From NCBI GenBank assembly GCA_951812655.1, contig OX638319.1, positions 124,001-188,000 on the forward strand: DNA of 64,000 nt. The letters run 5' to 3'. Numbering within the stretch: position 1 is the stretch's first letter; each line of letters starts with the position of its first letter. The notes under the pieces are model-generated. The model made no database searches. It saw only the letters and a list, made by a program, of their open reading frames with translations, and was not told the origin of the DNA. The position numbers and the translations under genes were made by a program. Positions 8,908-17,387 of this stretch are shown piece by piece. The stretch comes from an uncultured Candidatus Nitrosopumilus sp. (GTDB taxonomy: Archaea > Thermoproteota > Nitrososphaeria > Nitrososphaerales > Nitrosopumilaceae).

Positions 8908-9200
8908 TCACAATATCTTACAAATCAATTCCACGTCTGATTTTGCAATTCCGTTGTTTCTAGCAATACTGTCTCTTCTTGTTTCCTCTTCTGAAGCTCG
9001 TCCCCACATGACAATCACATTTGCAAGATTCATCATCGCAAAATCCCCTGTTTGGTTCCACCATGTTCTAGTTACGTCATTATGATATTTGAATAACTCT
9101 GATATTTGGAGCCTTTTGGAAATTTATGGCCATGAATGTTTCTAGCATGACAAGCCCGTTGTAACACGCAGATCTGGCATTTTAGCTCAAACAAACTCAT
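8908..9200 (-). pseudogene. Conserved-looking Cys/Trp protein broken by a frameshift
   Basis: From ATG 9200 the frame reads MSLFELKCQICVLQRACHA (three Cys) then RNIHGHKFPKGSKYQ and soon stops. In the next frame ELFKYHNDVTRTWWNQTGD follows, then MMNLANVIVMWGRASEE, ending at 8908. Restoring one G at the junction (a GG reduced to G) fuses both into a single protein of about 98 aa ending CKIL. The open frame also extends upstream of 9200 without a start. Either a true pseudogene or a base-call error. Confidence 0.5.
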
Positions 9201-9352
9201 AGCATTCCCGTCTACTTTGATTTGAAATCGTATATTCGTACATGAAAAATGGGCGGAGTGTGGAATCTTTGTATTCGTAATGCAGTGTCTCTATGCTGAG
9301 TGATCTAGTGGTTGGCTCATCGTGTTTTTGCCTGTTGCAATTTTTTGAAAAT

Positions 9353-10630
9353 TTATCTCAGTATTACGCCTATGTCCATTAGATTCGTGTGCGTGGCATT
9401 AGTGACTATGTTGCCTTTTTGTTTTTGAAAGAATCTTCCTGAATCGCTATTTTTAAGAAATTCCTTCATGGTTCCAAGATCTATTTTGACATTTTCAGTA
9501 ATTGCTCCCGCAAAATTGGAATTTCCATCAATCCCATCTGTACCCATTGAGGCAATGGTCATTTTTTTTAATTTCTGAGTGTTTTTTAATAATCTCAAAA
9601 CTAATTCCTGATTTCTTCCTCCCATTCCTTTTCCGAGAACTTTGACAGTTGTCTCTCCTCCAAAAATGACGCATGTCTTCTCACTTTCTGAAATCTTTTC
9701 AAGAATTTTTGTAACTGCCTCTTTTATTTCGCCAAAAACTTGTATCTTGCAAACCGTGTATCCCATCTTTTCTGCCGTTTCCTGCATTGCACTCATGCAG
9801 TCGTCGTTGTTTGCAATGACATGGTTTTCAACCGTGGCTTTTTTGGGAATTTGGGTTTGTTCTTTCTCCATTCCGTCTTCTAATACCTGTAAAACTTCTG
9901 GTGGCGTCTTCCACCTGATCTTGTATTTGTCAATGATCTCTAGTGCGTTTGCATAAGTTGTATCGTCCATGTATGTGGTGCCCGAAGCAATTGATGAAAG
10001 ATCATCTCCTTCCACATCTGACATTATCAGGCTAATCCCGTCACACTTCATGTCCGCTACTAGCTTTCCTCCCTTGATTTTTGAAATGTGTTTTCTGATG
10101 CAGTTGAACTCTTGAATGGTAGCTCCTGACTTTAACAGCACATTTGTTACGTGAATCTTGTCATCCAAGGTAATTTCGTTTGGCATGGCGAGCAGTGATG
10201 ATCCTCCCCCTGAAACAAGGAAGACTATGAGCTCATTATTTCGTTTGTTTTGAACAAACTTCATGACTTCCTTAGCTGCCTTTACGCTTGTCTGGTCTGG
10301 TTTGGGATGTCTTGAATTGAAAATTTGAAACTTTTTCCCCTTGATTTTTGCTTTGGTTCCTTTAGGAATGACTATGATTCCGCTCTTAATTGGGATGATT
10401 GAATTCAACGCCCTGGTCATAGAGTCTCCTGCTTTTCCAAAAGCAATTGAGTAAATGCTGGAATATTTTTTAATACTAAATATTTTACCGCCAATTTTGA
10501 TTTCACTTGGTGTGACAAATTTTGGGATGATGTTTTCTGGATTTGCCGCTTGAAGTCCTGATTCCAAAATTTCTAAGCAGTCTTTTTTCTTATCGGTGGT
10601 TGCTATTTCGGTGAAGTTTTTGATAATCAT
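9353..10630 (-). CDS. Glycerate 2-kinase, GckA/MOFRL family
   Basis: Phosphorylates D-glycerate with ATP. N-terminal DUF4147 domain with FGKAGDSM near 65 and the phosphate loop SGGGSSLLAMP near 140-150; C-terminal MOFRL domain with GGETTV, GGRNQEL and TDGIDGN. About 425 aa. ATG 10630 is chosen over TTG 10642 because a TATA element (10651-10658) sits 25 nt upstream. It shares this promoter with the divergent dehydrogenase. Probably links glycerate to 2-phosphoglycerate. Confidence 0.92.
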   Translation of the reverse strand: MIIKNFTEIATTDKKKDCLEILESGLQAANPENIIPKFVTPSEIKIGGKIFSIKKYSSIYSIAFGKAGDSMTRALNSIIPIKSGIIVIPKGTKAKIKGKKFQIFNSRHPKPDQTSVKAAKEVMKFVQNKRNNELIVFLVSGGGSSLLAMPNEITLDDKIHVTNVLLKSGATIQEFNCIRKHISKIKGGKLVADMKCDGISLIMSDVEGDDLSSIASGTTYMDDTTYANALEIIDKYKIRWKTPPEVLQVLEDGMEKEQTQIPKKATVENHVIANNDDCMSAMQETAEKMGYTVCKIQVFGEIKEAVTKILEKISESEKTCVIFGGETTVKVLGKGMGGRNQELVLRLLKNTQKLKKMTIASMGTDGIDGNSNFAGAITENVKIDLGTMKEFLKNSDSGRFFQKQKGNIVTNATHTNLMDIGVILR

Positions 10631-10650
10631 GACGTTTGTCAATAATGCAA

Positions 10651-10661
10651 GATATAATAAT
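10651..10661. promoter_or_regulatory. Shared central TATA element for two divergent genes
   Basis: One A/T block, read as TTATTATATC on the minus strand and GATATAATAA on the plus strand, lies midway between ATG 10630 and ATG 10683. It is 25-28 nt from each start, so a single near-symmetric element could recruit TBP for two leaderless transcripts. Confidence 0.5.
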
Positions 10662-10682
10662 AATCAACGATGCCTTTGATTC

Positions 10683-11627
10683 ATGCACACAGTACGCATT
10701 CCAAAAGTTATCAAATTTGGAGAAAATGCACTTGGTGAAACAGAGTATCCGAAAAATGCCCTAGTTGTCACAACCGTTCCGCCAGCACTATCTGACAAAT
10801 GGTTGGGAAAAATGGGTATTCAGGACTACATGCTGTATGACCAAGTAAAACCTGAACCATCAATTGACGATGTCAATAAAGTCATTTCAGAATACAAAGA
10901 CAAAAACCCCTCTGTCCTAATTGGGCTTGGCGGTGGAAGTTCGATGGACGTAGTAAAATACGCTGCACCTGAACTGAAAAAAGAAAAAATCTTGATTCCT
11001 ACAACATTTGGAACTGGAGCTGAAATGACCACTTATTGTGTTTTGAAATTTGATGGAAAAAAGAAATTGTTACGCGAAGACAGATTTTTAGCTGACATGG
11101 CCGTAGTAGATTCATACTTTATGGATGGAACTCCGCAGCAAGTCATCAACAGTTCTGTCTGTGACGCATGTGCTCAAGCTACCGAGGGCTATGACAGCAA
11201 ACTTGGTAACGACTTGACTCGAACTCTATGTAAGCAGGCATTTGACATTCTGTATGATGCAATAATGAACGACAAGCCAGAAAACTATCCTTACGGATCA
11301 ATGTTGTCTGGAATGGGATTCGGCAATTGTTCTACTACACTTGGACATGCTTTGTCATACGTATTCTCTAATGAGGGCATACCACATGGATATTCGCTAT
11401 CTTCTTGTACCACAGTAGCACACAAGCATAACAATTCAATCTTCTATGATAGATTCAAAGAGGCAATGGCAAAACTAGGCTTTGATAAATTAGAACTCAA
11501 GGCTGACGTTTCAGAAGCCGCTGACACCGTAATGACCGATAAGGGACATTTGGATCCAAACCCAATTCCAATATCCAAAGAAGACGTCGTTAAGTGTCTC
11601 GAAGACATCAAAGCAGGCAATCTGTAA
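10683..11627 (+). CDS. Iron-containing alcohol dehydrogenase, likely malonic/succinic semialdehyde reductase
   Basis: 314 aa type-III (iron) dehydrogenase: NAD(P)-binding GLGGGSSMDVVKY near 80-92, PTTFGTGAEMT near 102-112, and iron ligands expected from D and H in the GHALSYVF and GIPHGYSLS segments near 225-243. In Nitrosopumilus maritimus an enzyme of this family acts as malonic (and succinic) semialdehyde reductase in the 3-hydroxypropionate/4-hydroxybutyrate cycle; orthology here is inferred from family and host type, not proven. Leaderless ATG. Confidence 0.8.
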   Translation: MHTVRIPKVIKFGENALGETEYPKNALVVTTVPPALSDKWLGKMGIQDYMLYDQVKPEPSIDDVNKVISEYKDKNPSVLIGLGGGSSMDVVKYAAPELKKEKILIPTTFGTGAEMTTYCVLKFDGKKKLLREDRFLADMAVVDSYFMDGTPQQVINSSVCDACAQATEGYDSKLGNDLTRTLCKQAFDILYDAIMNDKPENYPYGSMLSGMGFGNCSTTLGHALSYVFSNEGIPHGYSLSSCTTVAHKHNNSIFYDRFKEAMAKLGFDKLELKADVSEAADTVMTDKGHLDPNPIPISKEDVVKCLEDIKAGNL

Positions 11628-11725
11628 AAAATTCTACATTTTTTACTCTTTTTTCTATTTTCTTTACAAACTGCGAAATTGGCAGCTTGGTTAAAGCTTT
11701 TATTCTAATACTTTGGAGTACATTC

Positions 11726-12826
11726 ATGGCTGATAAAAAAATAAAATTCGGTATTCAAAACGGGCTAAACGTTGCAAGAGCCGGATACACAGAAGATCAA
11801 ATTTTAACGGCATGCATGCTTGCCGACAAGACCGGATATGATTCTATTTTCTATATGGACCACACCAATGTGCCACAGTGGAAAAATGCGACTGTTTTGG
11901 ATCCGTGGGTTATGCTTTCTGCAATCGCAGCGGTTACGAATAATGTGGAGCTCGGCACTTGCGTTACTGATGCAATACGAAGACATCCTTCTAATATTGC
12001 ACTGGCTGCTATCACTCTTGACAGGGTATCCAAAGGCAGGGCAATTTTGGGTATTGGTGCTGGTGAGGCACAGAACCTAAAAGAATTTTGTATTCCATTT
12101 GATAAACCAGTGTCAAAATGGTCTGAACAGATTGAAACAATTCATAAATTATACGAATCAAATCCTGACAATACTGTAGATTATGCAGGAAAATACTATC
12201 AGCTAGAGGGCGCATGTTTGCAAGCCCCTCCAATCAGAAAACCGCGTCCACCTACTTACATGGCATCTGGTGGCAAGCGTACTCTTGCACTAACTGGAAA
12301 GCTTGGCGATGGTTGGTTGCCAATTGGATACACTCCTGAATTATTTGAGGATCATAGAAAACAAATTGAAGTTTCAATGGACGCAAACAACAGAACCCAA
12401 GAGGAAAAAGACAACTTCCAAATGGCATTGGATATTGATGTCTACTTCTCCGAAGATGCTGAAGCGTCATGGGCCAAGATGAAGGAGGCTGTAAAGGTCA
12501 GCTTGTTCAAGCCTGAAATTTTGAGAGTTCATGGATTAAAAGAAATCGAAGGATTTGACTTTGTCAAGTACTTCACAGAATATTCTATGTCTGATCAAAG
12601 TTGGATTGTAAAGATGAGAGAGGCTGCAACAAAAATACCTGATGCAGTTGCACGTTCATCTACCGCTGTTGGTACTCCTGAAGACATGATTCCAACATTT
12701 GAAAGATTCATGGATGCTGGTGTCAATCACTTTGTAATTAGATTCTGGGGTAAGAACTACTTTGGCTCTATTGACAAGTTTGCAAGTCACGTGATGCCTG
12801 CGCTAAGAGAAAAAGCCAAAAAATAG
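11726..12826 (+). CDS. LLM-class flavin/F420-dependent oxidoreductase
   Basis: 366 aa luciferase-like TIM barrel, closest in style to F420-dependent methylene-tetrahydromethanopterin reductases (MDHTNVP, RAILGIGAGEAQN, PTYMASGGKRTLALTGKLGDGW). ATG 11726 is chosen because TTTTATT lies about 26 nt upstream; the open frame upstream is spurious. Substrate unknown. It follows the semialdehyde reductase on the same strand, with its own promoter. Confidence 0.85.
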   Translation: MADKKIKFGIQNGLNVARAGYTEDQILTACMLADKTGYDSIFYMDHTNVPQWKNATVLDPWVMLSAIAAVTNNVELGTCVTDAIRRHPSNIALAAITLDRVSKGRAILGIGAGEAQNLKEFCIPFDKPVSKWSEQIETIHKLYESNPDNTVDYAGKYYQLEGACLQAPPIRKPRPPTYMASGGKRTLALTGKLGDGWLPIGYTPELFEDHRKQIEVSMDANNRTQEEKDNFQMALDIDVYFSEDAEASWAKMKEAVKVSLFKPEILRVHGLKEIEGFDFVKYFTEYSMSDQSWIVKMREAATKIPDAVARSSTAVGTPEDMIPTFERFMDAGVNHFVIRFWGKNYFGSIDKFASHVMPALREKAKK

Positions 12827-12881
12827 TCGTTTTTCCTTAATTTGAGGAAAATGATTTACTTTACTAGGTTTTAGTTTCCTC

Positions 12882-13112
12882 ATGAGTGATGATCTTTCAG
12901 ACGAGATAGAGAAGTGCCTGGCCATTTTGGATGAAAATATGGATGTTTTGACCAATCTTGAATTTGATCTGGATGATGAGAAAGAGGATGAGTTGACTCC
13001 TGATATGGATTTGCATAATCTGCTTGACATGACTGAGGATGTGGCAGAATCTGCAAAACTGAAAAGGGCTGAGATGAACTTCACAAGGCGACAGTCTGAG
13101 GATTCATTATGA
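12882..13112 (+). CDS. Small acidic hypothetical protein
   Basis: 76 aa, strongly acidic (DDLSDEIEKCL, LDDEKEDELTPDMD), predicted helical. ATG start after an A/T-rich stretch. Convergent with the basic protein at 13107-13520, sharing 6 nt. Unknown function; opposite charges of the neighbours may be coincidence. Confidence 0.55.
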   Translation: MSDDLSDEIEKCLAILDENMDVLTNLEFDLDDEKEDELTPDMDLHNLLDMTEDVAESAKLKRAEMNFTRRQSEDSL

Positions 13113-13520
13113 CTTGTGAGGTCTTTTACTCTTTGCAAATGATTTAGCTTTCCGTTTGCTCTTTTGTTTTTCCAATCTTTTTCTAGTTCTTTCAGTAGCC
13201 TTTGTGGAGCCCTGGATGATTTTCGTTTTACTTCCGTCTTTTAGCATGATCTCTTTTCCTTTGAATCTGAATTCAACATCCCTGCACTTTATGTAGTATT
13301 TTTTTAGGCAAAAAAATATTCTGTTGTTTGTTCCGTGCATCTCTTTGACTTCTTTTGATTTTTTTAAGTCATTGAGTATATTTCGCAGTAGGCCCTTGTC
13401 GATATCTGTAATCCTGTGCATCTCCCTAAACCAGATGAACCTTGATTCTGAGCCCCACTCTTCTAGCAGTTCCAATGTGATTCTTGTTGCCTCTTCTCGC
13501 TCCTCGTCAATTTTATCCAT
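13107..13520 (-). CDS. Hypothetical protein with winged-helix-like N-terminus and basic tail
   Basis: 137 aa. Residues 5-65 alternate helices in a winged-helix-like pattern (ITLELLEEWG, RNILNDLKKSKEV); the C-terminus is a Lys/Arg-rich tail (TRKRLEKQKSKRKAK) suited to nucleic-acid binding. Family not recognised. Confidence 0.55.
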   Translation of the reverse strand: MDKIDEEREEATRITLELLEEWGSESRFIWFREMHRITDIDKGLLRNILNDLKKSKEVKEMHGTNNRIFFCLKKYYIKCRDVEFRFKGKEIMLKDGSKTKIIQGSTKATERTRKRLEKQKSKRKAKSFAKSKRPHKS

Positions 13521-13634
13521 TTTTGATTTTTATAATTCCCCTGAATTTAGTGATTTACATTATGAATAATTTGGATGAAAAAAGTCAAATTTTAGAATGT
13601 AATTTGTTTTTGATTAATTTTGTGATGTCCTATC

Positions 13635-13727
13635 GTGAATCCCGAAACCAAAACTGAGTGCACAAAATTAGAGTGTAGAATTTTAGAAATCAAAGCTATG
13701 GTTAAAGAACTAGACCAGGAAGATTAG
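13635..13727 (+). CDS. Possible 30-aa helical miniprotein
   Basis: GTG-started ORF reading MNPETKTECTKLECRILEI and on to VKELDQED, with an amphipathic pattern and two Cys. An A/T-rich box lies roughly 25 nt upstream. Stop codon overlaps the end of the convergent gene by 4 nt. Short, so tentative. Confidence 0.35.
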   Translation: MNPETKTECTKLECRILEIKAMVKELDQED

Positions 13728-13969
13728 CCGAATCTCCTTGTTTTTGATTTTCTTTCTTTAATACGAGACTTTGTCACCTTTACTGATTGTTTTTGATTGT
13801 TTTCCATTTTGTTTGCTATGGAATCAATCTGCTTGATAATTCTTGCTTGCTGTTCTGCAGAACCTGTCTTTAGTAACTTAACCTTTAATTTCTTTAATTG
13901 ACTGGAATATGCGTCAAAGTCTCCTTTCAGTTCGTTAAGATATGGGTCATCCATGGTTATTTTTTGCAT
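13724..13969 (-). CDS. Small coiled-coil, Lys-rich hypothetical protein
   Basis: 81 aa with a central coiled coil (SSQLKKLKVKLLKTG, RIIKQIDSIANKMENNQK) and a basic C-terminus (KSRIKERKSKTRRFG). No recognised domain. ATG start. Confidence 0.55.
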   Translation of the reverse strand: MQKITMDDPYLNELKGDFDAYSSQLKKLKVKLLKTGSAEQQARIIKQIDSIANKMENNQKQSVKVTKSRIKERKSKTRRFG

Positions 13970-14029
13970 TCCCGTGTTTTAGGGATTTCTATGGTCTTGA
14001 TTTATAATATTATTTTGATGAATTGTCTT

Positions 14030-14662
14030 GTGCAACTGACTGGTATTCTTCAGATAAGATCCCCTGAAAAAATTAAAGAATTTCTTAACGATGAGCATGT
14101 TGGACGGATATCTAGCATAGATGCAGATGGATTTCCTCAAATCATACCCATGAATTTTGTGTTTATCGACAATGCAATTTACATGCATTCCCATGTGCGT
14201 GGTGAGAAATTGGATAACATCTTGCGAAACAACAGGGTGGGGTTTGAGGCAGATAGGGAGCTGGAATTTTTACCCTCATATTTTGAAGATCCTCATAATG
14301 CTTCTTTGGCTGATACTTTGTATGTTAGTGTGGTGATCAAGGGGTTTGCATATCTTGTATCTGATAGGGAAGAAAAAACACTTGCCCTAAATGGATTAAT
14401 GAAAAAATATCAGCCTGAAGGACGATATGATCCAATGAGATCTGACATGCGAGTTTTGGATGCTGTTAGTGTGATCAAAATTACTCCTAACACGCTTCAT
14501 GGGAAATACAAAATTGGACAGCATATGAAGCCTGAAAATAGGATGAGTTTGGCACAAAAAATACTCAAGAAAAATTCTCCTACATCGTCTAAAACTTTGA
14601 AAATTATGGGGTTCGAAATCATTGATAACGAATTAGAGATGATCGATGAACCTATTTGGTAA
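14030..14662 (+). CDS. Pyridoxamine 5'-phosphate oxidase-like FMN/F420-binding protein
   Basis: About 210 aa with a split-barrel flavin-binding domain: PEKIKEFLNDEHVGRISSID, GFPQIIPMNFVF, YMHSHVRGEKLDNI, then VVIKGFAYLVSD. A TATA box (TTTATAAT, 14001-14008) lies 26-27 nt before GTG 14030, so a leaderless GTG start is chosen over ATG 14018, which would lie too close to the box. Likely a reductase/oxidase of unknown substrate. Confidence 0.75.
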   Translation: MQLTGILQIRSPEKIKEFLNDEHVGRISSIDADGFPQIIPMNFVFIDNAIYMHSHVRGEKLDNILRNNRVGFEADRELEFLPSYFEDPHNASLADTLYVSVVIKGFAYLVSDREEKTLALNGLMKKYQPEGRYDPMRSDMRVLDAVSVIKITPNTLHGKYKIGQHMKPENRMSLAQKILKKNSPTSSKTLKIMGFEIIDNELEMIDEPIW

Positions 14663-14723
14663 CTTTCCATAAAGTCTTATTTTAATGAATTAATTAATTA
14701 ATCATAACGCTTAATTAACTGAT

Positions 14724-14921
14724 ATGAATAATAATCCTATGACTGAGAGAATCAAATGTCCTAACTGTGGAGATGAATTGAAATTTCAAGCAGATCGATC
14801 AAATCCAATAGAAATCGCTGTTAATGTGTTCAATGTTGTTAGACTCAATACGATATTTCAGAGAACAAAACAAATGATGATGTGTGGTAGTTGTGGCTAC
14901 AGTTCAAAGTCTTCGATTTAA
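14724..14921 (+). CDS. Zinc-ribbon protein, 65 aa
   Basis: CPNCGDEL near residue 11 and CGSCGYSS near 54 form a zinc ribbon, with a hydrophobic helix between them (IAVNVFNVVRLNTIF). Start ATG 14724 or 14739. An AATTAATTAAT block about 27 nt upstream may be the TATA box. Function unknown. Confidence 0.6.
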   Translation: MNNNPMTERIKCPNCGDELKFQADRSNPIEIAVNVFNVVRLNTIFQRTKQMMMCGSCGYSSKSSI

Positions 14922-15290
14922 AAAAATTCTGATTAAGTAAAGCATTTGAATTCAGAAAAAAAAATTCCAACATGTGCCAAATGGAATATTTTCACTAGTT
15001 TTGACTATGTTGGATGATGTTGTGCTTTGAATTTTCTTTGAAAGTAATTTTTTCTGTTAAATTCATTTTTCATAATTATCATAAATATTGATTCAGGTAA
15101 TATTTTAAAGAAATTTCTCTCTCATACTTCTTTGCTTTGTTCTTATATTTTTTAATAATGATAACTTGTTTGAGTTGATTGTATTTTTTTCATGTCTTAT
15201 TGAGATGAATCAAATCTTATTTAATGATGTTAAATAATTATGTATTTTTGTTTATTAAACAAAACATATAATTATGAGTTTATATTAATT
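14922..15290. other. AT-rich intergenic stretch
   Basis: Very AT-rich; only ORFs of under 10 codons. A CATATAAT box at 15265-15272 is placed 22-28 nt before the start of the following HTH gene and is the only element supported. Confidence 0.5.
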
Positions 15291-15578
15291 ATGTTTATGA
15301 TTCTTAGTCCTAATGAGCGTCTAATTTTGATTTCTCTCTGCCATTCTCCTAAATTCGCTGGCGACATAGCTGAAGACTTGAACAAACTAGATCCTGCAAT
15401 AGCTACAAACCTTAGAAAAATGCAAGATGCAAAATTAATCTTTCATAAGAGGACAGGCGTACATAAAAAATATGCTGCTACCTCGTTTGGAAATTCTATG
15501 TATAAACTACTTTCATTACATGATTTAGCTTTTCAGGATCTTATTGACGAGTATAACAAAACACGTGATGTGGAATGA
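15291..15578 (+). CDS. Winged-helix (MarR/ArsR-like) DNA-binding regulator
   Basis: About 95 aa, one wHTH: SPNERLILISLCHSP (helix 1), FAGDIAEDLNKLDPAIATNL (helices 2-3, recognition), then a beta wing around LIFHKRTGVHKKYAATSFG. ATG 15291 or 15297 suits the TATA box at 15265-15272. The stop overlaps the next ATG as ATGA, so it is translationally coupled to the SRPBCC-membrane-TPR gene and may control it. Confidence 0.75.
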   Translation: MFMILSPNERLILISLCHSPKFAGDIAEDLNKLDPAIATNLRKMQDAKLIFHKRTGVHKKYAATSFGNSMYKLLSLHDLAFQDLIDEYNKTRDVE

Positions 15579-17125
15579 TTGTCTATTTAGACAAATTTGA
15601 AGTTGTAGCATCCACTGCTGAGCAAGTTTTTCAGGATTTGATGAATCCTTTCAAATATTCGGCATTTTTTGATAACACCTTCCTAAGCGTTCCCGGCAAT
15701 GAGGTGATTCCTGAGCATTATGAATTCGTAGCCACCGTCAAGGAGCATAACAAAAACGACTTCATCCTGGGCACCATCGACACTGTCCTGCCAGACGAGT
15801 CATTTAAACAATTAAACTTCGAATGGAGGTTTGAGGAACTGGGCAACAATCGGACCCAAGTGTCATACAGAATTTATGATGATGACAAAACTCCGCTGTC
15901 CGAACATTCACGTTATTGGAACAACAAGACAAAGGTATTGATCACCACGTCTACTGTAGGCTTTGGGACCATTGTCGCCAGCAATACGACAGTGATAATG
16001 TCTACAGCATCCGCCAGTGGCATAATATTCTCCAAGCCTGCGATTGCTGCAATCATGATAACCGTCGCAGCAATTAGTGCAGGAGGACTGATCAACGACG
16101 ATGCGTTCTTGTCAGATCCTCGTGTCGAATACTCCCTGTATCCCAGCCAGCTTCCCGCAGAATTGCACGGGACAGAATTGACGCTGAATGGAATTCTTGC
16201 CGATGACGGAAGCCCCATATCGATGTATGAATGCGATCATGAGCCGATAATACGTGGACTGGATTACTCCTTCGACTGCGTGGTAAAGAACTCACTCGGG
16301 ATAGAGCAGACGGTGACGACCGTAGTGCAGATAAGAGAACCCATAAGATTTCTTAACAATGCTGCGATGGACTGTGTGTCACGATATGACGCGCTACCTG
16401 CTGACGTGACATATGAGTTTCCATACCTGCAAAATCTTCCCGAATTGAGTCCAAGCAGACTAGTCAATCTCAAGAACCAGCATGTGAAGACGATGGATGA
16501 CAGTTTTGATGACAAGGATTATGCAAATGCAAAGAAGCATGCAACGATACTGCTCAAGTACTTCAACGGCAACGACATCCAGACACTGTCCACCATGGGA
16601 AACATCATCAGAGATGAGGATAGACAGAATCATGATAATGTTTCATGTGCAATGGCAATTCACAGTAATCCGTTTATAGCCAACACTTCATGGGGTACGC
16701 TGTCGCTTGCCGATGACAATCACGTATTGGGTAAGTTTGAAACCGCATCCAAATTGGCATCGTTGATAATTGATCGGTACGAATCTGGTGACATCACCAT
16801 CGAGGAAGTCTCGTACAAGAACGCGTCAATCGTAAAGGCAAATGCGCTGTTCCGGATCGTAATGGCAGCAACGGACCCAGATATTGATGATATAGGACGG
16901 CAATACGCCAAGGAAGTGGAAGAGATAAGATATCAATACATGAAGGCTCATGACATAGAGCCATCATATGATTCGTGGTTTGGCCTGGGCAACCTGGATA
17001 GATACGTGGGAGACTTTGATGATGCGTTAGAGAAATACAAAGAGGCCAAAAAGATGGCAAGGGATACGACAGAGATAGATCATGAGATGGGCGTGTTGCT
17101 TTCATATGATGAGTTTAATCAATGA
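15575..17125 (+). CDS. SRPBCC domain fused to membrane segments and TPR-like region
   Basis: 516 aa in one frame. Residues 1-115 look like an SRPBCC/polyketide-cyclase fold (EVVASTAEQVFQDLMNP, LNFEWRFEELGNNRTQVSY). Residues about 128-178 are two hydrophobic segments (TTVIMSTASASGIIF, AIAAIMITVAAISAGGLI). A beta-rich stretch follows with Cys residues, and residues about 320-510 resemble TPR/SEL helices (WFGLGNLDRYVGDFDDALEKYKEAKK). By eye the base composition becomes richer in GC after the first 100 nt. Coupled to the wHTH gene by an ATGA overlap. Function unknown; the architecture suggests ligand binding on one side of the membrane and protein contacts on the other. Confidence 0.7.
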   Translation: MIVYLDKFEVVASTAEQVFQDLMNPFKYSAFFDNTFLSVPGNEVIPEHYEFVATVKEHNKNDFILGTIDTVLPDESFKQLNFEWRFEELGNNRTQVSYRIYDDDKTPLSEHSRYWNNKTKVLITTSTVGFGTIVASNTTVIMSTASASGIIFSKPAIAAIMITVAAISAGGLINDDAFLSDPRVEYSLYPSQLPAELHGTELTLNGILADDGSPISMYECDHEPIIRGLDYSFDCVVKNSLGIEQTVTTVVQIREPIRFLNNAAMDCVSRYDALPADVTYEFPYLQNLPELSPSRLVNLKNQHVKTMDDSFDDKDYANAKKHATILLKYFNGNDIQTLSTMGNIIRDEDRQNHDNVSCAMAIHSNPFIANTSWGTLSLADDNHVLGKFETASKLASLIIDRYESGDITIEEVSYKNASIVKANALFRIVMAATDPDIDDIGRQYAKEVEEIRYQYMKAHDIEPSYDSWFGLGNLDRYVGDFDDALEKYKEAKKMARDTTEIDHEMGVLLSYDEFNQ

Positions 17126-17387
17126 CAATTGGATGGAATACGTGAACAGAACCAAATTAAATCTCTACAAATAATTTGAAATATTCTGTTGTATTTTGAA
17201 TACTTTCTAACATTTGTGTTCAAAATACGTTTAATCATATACTGCGATGTGTTTCTTTATTTTACGATTCTGCTGTATTTTCATATTCTATCTGACGTGT
17301 TGGTTTGAAACTGTCCTGACTTTTAGCTTCGATGCTGCAAACGTTAGCTATAAGTTCAGTTTTCAAGGATTGTGTTTGTTGAAACAA

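Larger units (their letters stand above)
7536..9352. other. 1.8 kb without long genes: miniproteins and gene remnants
   Basis: No ORF above about 70 codons here looks coding. Read by eye in all frames, it holds mini-ORFs with cysteine pairs (7746-7838, 7933-8031, 8630-8755), a 32-codon ORF (8443-8541) and two coding-looking stretches broken by frame changes (8131-8351, 8908-9200), each listed separately. A further 32-codon ATG ORF on the plus strand (7651-7749) overlaps the first mini-ORF. No tRNA, rRNA, insertion sequence or CRISPR was recognised. Confidence 0.6.

Noticed and set aside
7536-9352. tRNA, rRNA or stable RNA genes
   Set aside because: No cloverleaf, T-loop GTTCRA pairings or rRNA-like conserved blocks were recognised; the same holds in the other intergenic regions.
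11594-11725. N-terminal extension of the flavin oxidoreductase
   Set aside because: Not protein-like; a TATA box and ATG 11726 define a leaderless start.
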